A DNA stretch of 7,786 nt from Faecalicatena sp. (lineage in GTDB: Bacteria; Bacillota; Clostridia; Lachnospirales; Lachnospiraceae): NCBI GenBank assembly GCA_009774255.1, contig VSNK01000266.1, forward strand, positions 1-7,786. Direction: 5' to 3'. Position 1 is the stretch's first letter. Every line of letters starts with the position of its first letter. Positions 1-7,782 of this stretch are shown here, in pieces. Under the pieces are notes generated by a model. It did not search any database, was not told the DNA's origin, and was given only the letters and a program-made list of their open reading frames with translations. The translations under genes were made by a program, and so were the position numbers.

Positions 1-191
1 TCCCCTGATCCGGTTCCTCCCTTTACCGTATTTCTTACCCCGTTTCCGAATACCGCCAGTTTCCCGGGAGAAGAGAGCGGAAAACTCCCGTCTTTCTTCA
101 GCAATACGGCACATTCCGGCGCAATCTCCCTGATCCGTGCAAGATTCTTGATTTCCAACGCATTTGGTCTGTTTTCTTGTATGCGTACCAT
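1..191 (-). CDS. GH3 glycosidase, N-terminal part (second GH3 paralogue, runs off the left edge)
   Basis: Seen: from an ATG at 189-191 the minus frame is open for 63 codons to the window edge and starts MVRIQENRPN. A ribosome binding site (GGAGGG, about 8 bases upstream) fits this start. The stretch from APEC to GGTGSG matches the N-terminus of the complete GH3 enzyme at 2989-5517 in 32 of 40 residues by eye, including VLLKKDG, the GNGVR segment and the GGTGSG loop. Known: in ordinary GH3 enzymes this VLLKNDG...GGGSG segment begins the second, alpha/beta-sandwich domain; finding it at the N-terminus marks the permuted architecture (GH3_C, Fn3-like, GH3_N). Inference: a cytoplasmic beta-glucosidase- or beta-xylosidase-type enzyme acting with the upstream genes; no signal peptide is visible. 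It lies 103 bp downstream of the GH106-like gene. The catalytic barrel is outside the window, so specificity and intactness cannot be judged. Confidence 0.88.
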   Translation of the reverse strand, partial: MVRIQENRPNALEIKNLARIREIAPECAVLLKKDGSFPLSSPGKLAVFGNGVRNTVKGGTGSG

Positions 192-294
192 AAAATAATC
201 CCTCCATGATCAAATTTATTTCTTGTATCATAAAGGGATTTTTAAAATCAATATGCAATTATTTTCTTTTTTTTGCTATTTTTTTCAGGAAATC
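192..294 (-). other. AT-rich intergenic gap before the second GH3 gene
   Basis: These 103 bases separate the GH106-like stop from the next GH3 start and are very AT-rich, with A-tracts on the minus strand around 261-288. They hold the GGAGGG ribosome binding site at about 200-205. A TATGAT hexamer (minus strand, 227-232) resembles a -10 box, but the best -35-like match, TTGCAT at 253-258, is 20 bases away, which is too far for a good sigma-70-type promoter. No GC-rich hairpin followed by a T-run is seen on the minus strand, so no intrinsic terminator is called. It may carry a weak internal promoter; this is a guess. Confidence 0.4.
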
Positions 295-2958
295 TTATTT
301 GGACTCTATAAATACCTCTCCGGTGATTCCGGACTTACTTTCTGGTTCCGGAGACTCTCCAAGTACTGCCGCATAGGGATTTGGAATGGAAGACATCTCA
401 CGTTCCAGTGTTGTCGCCGCTTCGATCCGGATCACATTTTCCCCTTCTTTTGTCAAGGCAGATAGGTCATAGCGGTAAGGCGGTGCAATCTGGATTCCTG
501 CGCTTTCCCCGTTTACAAAGACTTCCACACCCTCGGACGCCTGACTGATCTCCAGAAGCATTTTTCCGCCCTGACAGTTTATTGTTTTCTCATATCTCAC
601 AAATCCGGAAAATTCCGGCAGCTCTTTTGCAAGGCTATCCGGAAGATCCACTTCTTTTTCTCCCTTGAAGTCCGGATACTCCATGCTGCGGCAAATGCTC
701 CGTTTCCATTTGCCATTGACCGTCTGCTTTTTTTCACTGAGGGCAACTGGTTCTGAAAGCATTTCATCTGTCTCATCAAATACAAGGATGAGCGGTCTCA
801 ACGGTTCCACTGTGGCATGAATGACCGTTCCGCTTTCTGTCTCCCGCGCATCCACCGTTTCCAGGCAGTTATTCCATGCGTTATATGCATAACAGGCCCC
901 TGTCGTTTTTATATGGATATCGCCGGTCCAGGCAGACGCGCCCTCATTGGTAAACATGTATAGATCATTTTCATTTTTATAGTGCAAATATCGGAAATAT
1001 CTGCTCTCCGGCGAAATCCTGACTTCCGGAATCTGTCTCGTTTCCAATGCTTTGACCAGTTCTTCTAATGCGATACATGGAAAATCAGTGAAGCCTTTGC
1101 ATACACGATCACCGCCATTACAGATGCCCTTGGGACAACGGTTCACAAAAATAACTTCGCCGCCTTTCTTTTTCATCTCCAGGATTCCTTCTGCTGCCGC
1201 CTGCGTAATGTAATCGTATTCCGGTACGATCAATACTCGGTACTCCTGCCCGTTCACATGAAGGACATCGGTTATATCCGTCCTGTACCTTTCTCTTTCT
1301 GCAAATAGATCTGACGGCAGAAAATCGTAGTCGATCTGATTCTCTGCCAGACGCATTGCCGGCTCCTGCATCATCATGCAGTCACCGCACCAGTCGGATT
1401 CTCCATGATATAGGATCCCAACCGGGGCAATATGCCTTCCGTCACTGATCAGTTCACAGACACGGTTGGCGTATTTCATTAATTCCCCAAAATGCCGATA
1501 CTGCGGATGATTTCCATGCGCATAGAAATGGGGCGGACAATCTGTATCGGGAAATTCCTTCGGGGAGAAGGCGTGCGGAACATAATGGTTGATTCCTCTG
1601 ACAAGGAAGTGATCCAGAAGATACTTCTCTAAATGCACGCCCTCCGACCATCCGTAATTTCCAAATATCTCACACATGGATCTGCCTTGTTTCCGCGGAT
1701 CGGCTGCCGCCGCAGAAGACGCAAGCTTTCCAAGAACATAGTGATAAAAGTGTCCGTCTCTGGGCTGCAGTGCAGTTCCTTCCTTTTCCTCTCCCTGGGG
1801 CAGCACCTGCCCGCCGATATCATCAATTCCTGCCATATCCTGCCCTGCAAGGCCGCGGAAATAATGTCCAAGACTGCTTCCGGTCCGGCTGTGCTGATTG
1901 TTATCCTCAATCAAATGGCCGATATATTCTACTCCATGAGTCCTGCACCAGTCGCCGATCTGGACAGAAAAATCACGTTCCACCGCCCTGGTTACCGCAT
2001 CCATATAGTCATAACGGATTTTTGCGCACATTTCCGGCGCAAAATCCTGTTCCCAGATAAGCGGCAGATAGCAGGGATACTGTTCTTTCCATCGGCCTTT
2101 TAGTTCTTCCTCTACCTCACTGCTCCACGCCTGGTCTTCGACCTGATAAAATTTTTTCCCAAACTCATACAAATGGCCGTTTCCAATTTCGGGCTCGTCA
2201 GAAAAAAAGCCAGCAATCGTCTTTCCGAAATCTTTCGCATAATGCCTGTAGTGGGCCTCATAAACCGTATCGATCAACACCCGGCAGGATTTTTTATCCA
2301 TCATATTGATATAATTTCTGTGCGGTCCCCGGTTTCTTGTCAAATGGCAAATTAGCAGTTTCCATGTCCCTTCCGGAACGACAAAATGGATTTTCCCGGT
2401 TTTGATCTGTCCGGACAGATCAAGCAGGTCGCTGTCCGTTTTCCCGCCTTCCCGCATTGCCGTCACACTGACCAGACGGTCATCGCTGAAGGTCTTCGGT
2501 TCATTTCCCTGAAAAATAAATCCTTCCATCTGATTGGGTTTCCACGGTTTGGCAGTCTGGCAGCTTTCCAGCGACAATTCCATGGTTTCTCCGCTATCCG
2601 GGCAATCGACAGACTGCATGACCAGACTCTGCCTGAGCAAAGATGGGTCTGCGTCTTCCAGCGCCCCATTCGCATAACCGGTGGGAAAATGGCTGTCATC
2701 TAAGATCCACACCTTCATCTTTCGCTTTCTTGCTTCGTCCAGAATCACATCCATGTCCTTCCACCATTGTTCCCCAAGGAAATCAGGATGCGGGCGGCTC
2801 TCTACGCAAACCGCCCCGATATTGCTTTCATGGATCACCCGCATATATTCCCGTAATACTTCTTCCGTCTCACCATGCTGCCAGAAAAATGGAAGGATAT
2901 AATTTTCTCCCCTGCCCTGCAGCAGCTTTTCTATCTTATGCTTTATGCCTGTGTTCAT
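295..2958 (-). CDS. GH106-like (alpha-L-rhamnosidase-type) glycoside hydrolase
   Basis: An 887-residue protein without a signal peptide, so probably cytoplasmic. Seen: an N-terminal barrel-like region with LPFFWQHGE (about 22-30) and DDSHFPTGYANG (87-98); FFSDEPE at 251-257; HLIED at 348-352; CEIFGNYGW at 429-437; a flavodoxin/GATase-like segment (about 510-610, with VGILYHGE and VLIVPEYD) like the trimerisation domain of some beta-galactosidases; and a C-terminal jelly-roll domain (about 780-887, with VEVFVNGESAG and NVIRIEA) like the GH2 sugar-binding fold. Known: large proteins with this layout are annotated as GH106 or related alpha-L-rhamnosidase-type enzymes. Inference: E255 and E430 are the best catalytic candidates. 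The ATG at 2958 has an AGGTG-type ribosome binding site 5-7 bases upstream, and the gene starts 30 bp after the GH3 stop, so the two are probably co-transcribed. Family assignment is fairly good; rhamnosidase activity is not proven, and other sugars are possible. Confidence 0.75.
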   Translation of the reverse strand: MNTGIKHKIEKLLQGRGENYILPFFWQHGETEEVLREYMRVIHESNIGAVCVESRPHPDFLGEQWWKDMDVILDEARKRKMKVWILDDSHFPTGYANGALEDADPSLLRQSLVMQSVDCPDSGETMELSLESCQTAKPWKPNQMEGFIFQGNEPKTFSDDRLVSVTAMREGGKTDSDLLDLSGQIKTGKIHFVVPEGTWKLLICHLTRNRGPHRNYINMMDKKSCRVLIDTVYEAHYRHYAKDFGKTIAGFFSDEPEIGNGHLYEFGKKFYQVEDQAWSSEVEEELKGRWKEQYPCYLPLIWEQDFAPEMCAKIRYDYMDAVTRAVERDFSVQIGDWCRTHGVEYIGHLIEDNNQHSRTGSSLGHYFRGLAGQDMAGIDDIGGQVLPQGEEKEGTALQPRDGHFYHYVLGKLASSAAAADPRKQGRSMCEIFGNYGWSEGVHLEKYLLDHFLVRGINHYVPHAFSPKEFPDTDCPPHFYAHGNHPQYRHFGELMKYANRVCELISDGRHIAPVGILYHGESDWCGDCMMMQEPAMRLAENQIDYDFLPSDLFAERERYRTDITDVLHVNGQEYRVLIVPEYDYITQAAAEGILEMKKKGGEVIFVNRCPKGICNGGDRVCKGFTDFPCIALEELVKALETRQIPEVRISPESRYFRYLHYKNENDLYMFTNEGASAWTGDIHIKTTGACYAYNAWNNCLETVDARETESGTVIHATVEPLRPLILVFDETDEMLSEPVALSEKKQTVNGKWKRSICRSMEYPDFKGEKEVDLPDSLAKELPEFSGFVRYEKTINCQGGKMLLEISQASEGVEVFVNGESAGIQIAPPYRYDLSALTKEGENVIRIEAATTLEREMSSIPNPYAAVLGESPEPESKSGITGEVFIESK

Positions 2959-2988
2959 CTGATCACCTCATGAATTCTATCTTGTTTT

Positions 2989-5517
2989 TTACTGGTACAG
3001 CTCCCTTATTTTCCTGAATATTCTGTCCGCACACGCTTCCAGTTCACCGCGGGTAAGATGGTATGGGTGTTTCTCATCCGACAATGCTTTCAAAATATCT
3101 TCCACATCCGAACCTGCACCCGGCATCACCAGATCATTTCCCGCTTTCACACAGCCTGCGGCAGAAGCTTCCGCATATTTGCTATTCGGATTCTTCATAA
3201 CAGTTACGGTCACATACCAGTCTGTCATAACAATCCCTTCATATCCCCACTCATCCCGAAGCACATGGGTCAGCAGATCCTTACTATTGCAGGCATGCTC
3301 TCCGTTGACCAGATTATAAGAAGTCATAACTGCATGGGGCTGGATATTTCTGATACAGATTTCAAATCCCCGCAGATAGATTTCCCGCAACGCCCTTTCC
3401 GTAAGAACGCTGTTTGACGTATAACGGTTCGTCTCCTGGTTATTGCAGGCAAAATGCTTGATCGTTGTCCCGCAGCCCTTATGCCTCTGTACGCCTTCAG
3501 TCATTGCCGCCGCAATGATGCCTCCAACCAGCGGATCCTCTGAGTAATACTCAAAATTCCGGCCGCACAGCGGGGAACGCTGGATATTTAACGCCGGGGC
3601 AAGCCAAAGCTGGATTCCATATTCCTCCATTTCCCTGCCCACTATGTCCCCGCATGTTTTTACCAACTCCCGATTAAAGGATTGCGCCAAATCTGTACCA
3701 ATCGGTATTGCGGTACAGTATTGATACTGTTCCGGCGCTGACCGTTCCTCTTCCTCCTCCACGGTGCCCTGCTGTACTACTGCAAGTTCTTCCGGCGTAA
3801 GCAGCCCCATAAGCTCCTCCCCAAAAGGAAATGACTTTGACTTTATCTGTCCGTTTACAACCTTATATACCGGGCTGACCCGGATACCTGCGGGGCCATC
3901 CGCAAAAACCATATGATCCATATGATATTTCTCTTTTAGCCTGTCTGTCGTCTCGCCTGCCGCCCCTGCAACTGAGGCGGATGCGACGCCGATCACACTC
4001 TCACCCCCATTTTCCGTATAAAATCCTACGCACAGGGCTGCAAGTTCTTCCTCCGACAATCCGGCTATAAACTCTTCTATGCTTTTTCTACCTGCCTTCA
4101 CATCCTCCCAGTCACAGGCCTGATTTTCCGGAAATCCTGATGGTTCCTCCGAATATACAGCCTCCTCTGCTTCCAGTCCGGATGTGGAAATGTCTATCCT
4201 TGCTATATCCTCTGCGTATTCATCATTTGATGTACATTTTGTATCCTCGATCACCAGCATACCGTCGGCCCGCCATTTTTCCCCGTCACCTGCACAGATG
4301 TTTCTCAGCTTTCTGGTAACCGCCGTATCTGATATATTCAGCACCGCGCATACCCGGGCTGAGCGGGATGAATTACCCAGACGGAGCGTGTAGGTTCCCT
4401 TTTCCAAAATATAGGAGGCTTCTGACTCATCGTATGCAGCCATATCCTTCGTCCGGAATGAAATGGTGACGTCACATGCCTCCCCCGGAAGCAGTTCCTT
4501 TGTTTTTGCAAAACCGGCCAGCTCCTGATAAGGCCGGTCCATTTTTCCGCAAGGTGCGCTGTAATATAACTGAAGCACTTCTTTTCCTGCAGATTCTCCG
4601 GAGTTTTTCACATGAGCGGTTACTGTCACTTCATTTTCATTTCCTGATACTTCTTTCAATTCCCACTCAAAATCCGTATATCCCAGCCCATATCCAAAGG
4701 GATAGAGCACCTCCTTTTTTGCACTGTCAAAATAGCGGTATCCGACATAGATTCCTTCTCTGTAATATGTATCATCCGGATGCCCGAAGCCCTCTGTAGA
4801 AGGATACTCTCCGAGGGGAGCCCATGTCATGGTAAGCTTTCCGGAAGGATAGCTTTTTCCCAGCAGGATGTCTGCCAGAACGTCCCCCGTAGGCGTTCCA
4901 AGCTGTCCAAGCAGCAGGATATTTTTTACATCCCTGACCGGTGTGAGGTCCACCAGGCCGCCCACATTCAGCACCAGCATAAATTTTTCATATTTTTGGT
5001 TCAATGCCAGGATATCCCGAATCTCTGTCTCCGTCATGCCAATGTCCCCAGCTCCTGCATTCCTGTCACTTCCCTCGCCGGATATCCTTGACAGGATATA
5101 AACAGCCGTATCTCCTTCCCCATTCAGAGGCAGTTCATATTCCGGCTCCGGCATAGTCTTTCCCATCGCATACATCATGGGAAATATCCCCATTTTCTCA
5201 GCCGTTTCCCTGATATCCCGGAAAAAATCCTCCTGTGCTTTCTTCCAGACCGCTTCATACCCATCCAGCCATGCGCCTGTTGTAATCTCAAACCCTGCAT
5301 TTTGGAGCCCTTCTTCGACATTTACAAAATGTCGTACATTCACATCGCCCGAACCGGTTCCGCCTTTGATCGTTTTCCTTACTCCGTTTCCGTATACCGC
5401 GATCTTTCCTGCTGAAATGAGAGGGAATAAGCCGTCCTTTTTCAGCAATACCGTACATTCCGGCGCCAGCTTCCTTACCATTTCCTCATGCTTCTTTTCA
5501 AAGTCTCTCTTCATCAT
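2989..5517 (-). CDS. GH3 beta-glucosidase/beta-xylosidase-type enzyme, permuted domain order
   Basis: Hydrolyses terminal beta-linked sugars, probably in the cytoplasm (no signal peptide). With the start at 5517 the protein has 842 residues. The alpha/beta-sandwich domain comes first: VLLKKDG (23-29), GGTGSG (52-57), SRISGEGSDR (143-152), YPSGKL (223-228). An Fn3-like domain follows at about 285-400 (HVKNSGESAGKEVLQLYY), then a linker, then the catalytic barrel at about 480-842: DGPAGIR (540-546), RNFEYYSEDP (653-662), KHFACNNQE (687-695) and GIVMTDW (761-767). D766 is the expected nucleophile; E148 in SGEG is the likely acid/base by analogy with GH3 beta-glucosidases. This reversed order is known for some Ruminococcus and Butyrivibrio enzymes. 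The frame stays open 49 codons upstream to an ATG at 5664, but that extension reads through a hairpin repeat. GGAGG lies 8 bases before 5517, and the paralogue at 1-191 starts at a comparable point, so 5517 is chosen (5514 is also possible). The exact sugar is not determinable. Confidence 0.92.
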   Translation of the reverse strand: MMKRDFEKKHEEMVRKLAPECTVLLKKDGLFPLISAGKIAVYGNGVRKTIKGGTGSGDVNVRHFVNVEEGLQNAGFEITTGAWLDGYEAVWKKAQEDFFRDIRETAEKMGIFPMMYAMGKTMPEPEYELPLNGEGDTAVYILSRISGEGSDRNAGAGDIGMTETEIRDILALNQKYEKFMLVLNVGGLVDLTPVRDVKNILLLGQLGTPTGDVLADILLGKSYPSGKLTMTWAPLGEYPSTEGFGHPDDTYYREGIYVGYRYFDSAKKEVLYPFGYGLGYTDFEWELKEVSGNENEVTVTAHVKNSGESAGKEVLQLYYSAPCGKMDRPYQELAGFAKTKELLPGEACDVTISFRTKDMAAYDESEASYILEKGTYTLRLGNSSRSARVCAVLNISDTAVTRKLRNICAGDGEKWRADGMLVIEDTKCTSNDEYAEDIARIDISTSGLEAEEAVYSEEPSGFPENQACDWEDVKAGRKSIEEFIAGLSEEELAALCVGFYTENGGESVIGVASASVAGAAGETTDRLKEKYHMDHMVFADGPAGIRVSPVYKVVNGQIKSKSFPFGEELMGLLTPEELAVVQQGTVEEEEERSAPEQYQYCTAIPIGTDLAQSFNRELVKTCGDIVGREMEEYGIQLWLAPALNIQRSPLCGRNFEYYSEDPLVGGIIAAAMTEGVQRHKGCGTTIKHFACNNQETNRYTSNSVLTERALREIYLRGFEICIRNIQPHAVMTSYNLVNGEHACNSKDLLTHVLRDEWGYEGIVMTDWYVTVTVMKNPNSKYAEASAAGCVKAGNDLVMPGAGSDVEDILKALSDEKHPYHLTRGELEACADRIFRKIRELYQ

Positions 5518-5525
5518 TCCTACTA

Positions 5526-5530
5526 CCTCC
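5526..5530 (-). promoter_or_regulatory. Ribosome binding site deciding the GH3 start
   Basis: GGAGG on the minus strand lies 8 bases upstream of the ATG at 5517. The alternative ATG at 5664 has only a weak AAGG-like motif at a poor distance. The site sits only four bases beyond the last repeat unit at 5535, so the repeat insertion directly abuts the translation start signal. Confidence 0.75.
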
Positions 5531-5534
5531 ATAT

Positions 5535-5640
5535 ATGTAACCAATTTGCGCAGCAAATTGATTGCCTGCTGAATGTAACCACTTGCATAGCAAGTGATTG
5601 CCTGCCCGCCATCTGCGAAGCAGATTTTTAATGCGGGCAA
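5535..5640 (-). repeat. Cluster of tri-loop hairpins on a near-tandem repeat (intergenic, REP/MITE-like)
   Basis: Seen on the + strand: ATGTAACCA occurs at 5535-5543 and 5573-5581 (38 bp apart), each copy followed by a perfect hairpin and then ATTGCCTGC (5561-5569 and 5597-5605). Hairpin 1: 8-bp stem 5542-5549 / 5553-5560, loop 5550-5552. Hairpin 2: 7-bp stem 5580-5586 / 5590-5596, loop 5587-5589. A third structure is nested: outer 7-bp stem TGCCCGC (5603-5609) with GCGGGCA (5633-5639), enclosing a 6-bp stem 5611-5616 / 5620-5625 with a 3-base loop. The stems differ in sequence but keep pairing, so the pairing rather than the bases looks conserved. No T-run follows on the minus strand, so it is not a simple intrinsic terminator. 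It fills most of the 168-bp gap between symporter and GH3. Inference: a dispersed hairpin repeat that may affect mRNA processing or stability between the two genes. Confidence 0.8.
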
Positions 5641-5685
5641 TTCCAGTATCGCTTTTTCATACAATACTTTACACTACCTTCATTT

Positions 5686-7059
5686 TCATGCTTTCTGCCT
5701 GCGCTCTGCCAGTTCCTCCCTGATCTTCGGCAATTGTTTTTCCAGATCATACTTCAGGGCAAACACAAGCGCAATCGCGCACAAAACGAACGGGACTACA
5801 TTATGTACCACCCAGATTGCCTGAACCGCTGATGCCGGCTGAACTTCCAAAGTTCCGTTATAATGTGCCAGCCCCAGTATAAATCCGACTCCCACAGAGG
5901 TTAAGCCTGCGGCAAGCTTGGCGGCAACACTGTTCATGGAACCGATCACACCATCAATTCTGAGTCCTGTTTTCCACTCTCCATATTCCATACATTCAAA
6001 GATATAGACATTCAGAAGCAGGCTCGCCGGAAGCTGGAACACAGAAGCAACCAGATTGGATACCATCAGGCCCGCAATACTTTTTCCTGTGAATATCCGG
6101 ATGACCGGAGCGATCGTTCCGCAGATTGCGCCGAAAATCAACAGCTTTCTCGTTCCGAATTTGGAGATCAGCCAGGGAGCGACCAACAGACTGACCGGCA
6201 TGATCAGACCCGTGATTCCCACAAATGACATGACTCCGATATCCCCGATATAATATCTTGCAAAATAAGTTCCGCATGCATTGGAGATTCCAACAGTCGT
6301 CTGTAATAAGAAATACACCGCCACAAAAATCATGATATACTTATTTTGAAACAGCGCCCGAACGCTCTCCCTTATTGTAATCCGTTCCCGTTTCACTTCT
6401 TTTTTCTCTTCCAGCTTACACTCCGGAACCAATACCATTCTGAGGATTCCCAGAACAGCACATGGGATTCCGATCATCAGCACCATTTTCTTCCATGCGG
6501 CCGCATCCTTTCCTGCCGCCTGGATCAGCTGCGGCAATAACGTTGACACGAATATGGTGATAAACATCATAATGGAGCCACTGAATGATATCAGTTTATT
6601 CTGGTTTGCTGTATTTGGTATTGCATTTTTCATGTAAATCTTATCTTCACCATACACGATTGTCTGACAGATCGCCGTAATCAGGAAGTACATTACAAAT
6701 ACCCAGATCGACTTGCCTGTTGTTCCCATATCGGGTGTAGAGAAAAACATCATCATAAAAATCCATACAAACACAGTGGCAATCTCATATGGCCTTGCCT
6801 GCCCCCATTTTGTCCGTGTATTATCTACCAGATATCCTACCATGACATCCGTGATTCCGTCTGTAAACCGTGCGATCAGCATGATGATCCCAATGAGCGC
6901 CGGACTTAAGCCGAGCACATCCGTACAATAAAAAGTCGCATATCCGATCAATACTGAGCCGATTGCCATTACCGTTCCATTCGCCGCCCATACCGGATAA
7001 AGCCAGAAAGGCAATTTTTCTCTCGCCCCTACCGGGATCTTATTTTTTTCTTTATTCAT
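5686..7059 (-). CDS. GPH-family (MelB-like) sugar:cation symporter
   Basis: Imports a glycoside or oligosaccharide across the cytoplasmic membrane in symport with Na+ or H+. The 457-residue length is typical of the glycoside-pentoside-hexuronide:cation symporter family (TC 2.A.2, major facilitator superfamily). Seen: many hydrophobic segments consistent with about 12 transmembrane helices, beginning near residue 18 and ending near 436; a family signature at 64-90 with D67, D71 and DNTRTKWGQARP (79-90), where D67 and D71 align with the cation-site aspartates of MelB; a central charged loop at 213-232 (KLEEKKEVKRER); and ECMEYGEWKTGLRIDG (355-370), the conserved region before helix 11. The ATG at 7059 is preceded by AGGAGG at 5 bases. 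It lies 30 bp after the GH2 stop and 168 bp before the GH3 start. Substrate cannot be read from sequence; the neighbouring glycosidases suggest a plant-type glycoside. Intact, with no oddities in its frame. Confidence 0.93.
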   Translation of the reverse strand: MNKEKNKIPVGAREKLPFWLYPVWAANGTVMAIGSVLIGYATFYCTDVLGLSPALIGIIMLIARFTDGITDVMVGYLVDNTRTKWGQARPYEIATVFVWIFMMMFFSTPDMGTTGKSIWVFVMYFLITAICQTIVYGEDKIYMKNAIPNTANQNKLISFSGSIMMFITIFVSTLLPQLIQAAGKDAAAWKKMVLMIGIPCAVLGILRMVLVPECKLEEKKEVKRERITIRESVRALFQNKYIMIFVAVYFLLQTTVGISNACGTYFARYYIGDIGVMSFVGITGLIMPVSLLVAPWLISKFGTRKLLIFGAICGTIAPVIRIFTGKSIAGLMVSNLVASVFQLPASLLLNVYIFECMEYGEWKTGLRIDGVIGSMNSVAAKLAAGLTSVGVGFILGLAHYNGTLEVQPASAVQAIWVVHNVVPFVLCAIALVFALKYDLEKQLPKIREELAERRQKA

Positions 7060-7089
7060 TTTGTACCTCCTCGTTCACTTTTCACTTCT

Positions 7090-7782
7090 TTAAAGAGAAA
7101 TAACCTGTTTTTTCAGCGTAATTCCTTCCGCCTCGATCGATGCACAGTCTGGTTTCGTTATACGGACTGCCGCAAGCGCTCTTCCATAACATGTAGTATA
7201 AGTTCCGGAAACAAAAGTCTCTTCGGATCTGTGCCATGCGCTTCCAAAGCCAAGGAGCTCTGCCCCCTTTGTACGCACCGTGATCGGTTCATCCGCATTT
7301 GCCTCTATGACATCATTTTCCCCGCAGATATCTATTTCGATAAAAAGAATGTCATCCTTCTTACAAGGTACTTCTTTTTCTTTTCTAATGCGGATATGTA
7401 CAGATCCCTCTGCGGATTCCAAGGTTCCCTCTTCCATGATATTTCCTTTTTCATCATATCCCTTGACGGAAAGTATTCCCGGCTGATATACGGTTTCTAA
7501 AACGGCCCGACTGTTTATCGGAACTGCTTCCCCAATCATCTCATCATTTAGGAAAAGAATCACTTTTGCGGCCTCTGTATAGACCTCTACAGTAACAGGA
7601 TTTCCCCCGCACCCTTTCCAGGACCAGCTGGGAATCGCGTTCGTTCCTCTCCACACAGATTTGATAACTTCCTCCCCGGGATGGTTTGCCGGAGTTACCG
7701 CAATCCCAGCTAAATTGTACCCCTTGTCAAGGACATTTTTAAAATTAATTAATAGGGAACATCTGTTTGTGAAATATTCTCT
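7090..7782 (-). pseudogene. GH2 glycosidase, C-terminal part (DUF4982-type and C-terminal beta domains); 5' end lost or interrupted
   Basis: The frame runs for 230 codons with no plausible start and meets an in-frame TAG at 7783-7785. Seen: ANHPGEEVIKSVWRGTNAIP (ending near 7624) and SWSWKGCGGNPVTVEVY, then VILFLNDEMIGEA, the region typical of DUF4982 in clostridial GH2 enzymes. A final beta domain has ANADEPITVRTKGAELLGFG and TTCYGRALAAVR, as in the GH2 C-terminal domain of beta-galactosidase-like proteins. Known: GH2 proteins need an upstream sugar-binding domain, an immunoglobulin-like domain and a catalytic barrel, all absent here. The GTG at 7656 is not a credible start because homology-like sequence continues upstream of it to about 7710. 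Upstream of 7715 the sequence turns AT-rich and stops resembling GH2. Inference: the gene was truncated or split by an insertion, or a frameshift lies at the edge. The C-terminal part is followed after 30 bp by the symporter. If intact it would be a cytoplasmic beta-galactosidase or beta-glucuronidase-type enzyme. Confidence 0.7.

Noticed and set aside
1633..2103. Long + strand open frame of 156 codons opposite the GH106-like gene, with others along 2386-3017 and 5177-5572.
   Set aside because: They lie antisense to well-supported glycosidase genes, have no recognisable domains and no convincing ribosome binding sites, and look like shadows of the minus-strand codons.
5603..5639. GC-rich stem near the end of the symporter as a possible intrinsic terminator.
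   Set aside because: On the minus strand no T-run follows the stem. The TTTTT next to the inner stem is on the + strand, where no gene ends.
7074..7087. Seven-base tandem duplication TTCACTT in the GH2-symporter gap.
   Set aside because: Too short to be meaningful, and no operator-like symmetry is present.
7716..7733. TTGACA-like and TACAAT-like hexamers on the minus strand as a promoter for the GH2-symporter genes.
   Set aside because: The two hexamers are only 5 bases apart, which cannot form a sigma-70-type promoter, and no better-spaced partner was found.
7757..7768. GAACATCTGTTT, which fits the clostridial LexA-type pattern GAACNNNNGTTT.
   Set aside because: Only eight bases are specified, so a chance match in a window of this size is not unlikely. 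The gene it might control lies outside the window, and the segment may belong to an insertion element.
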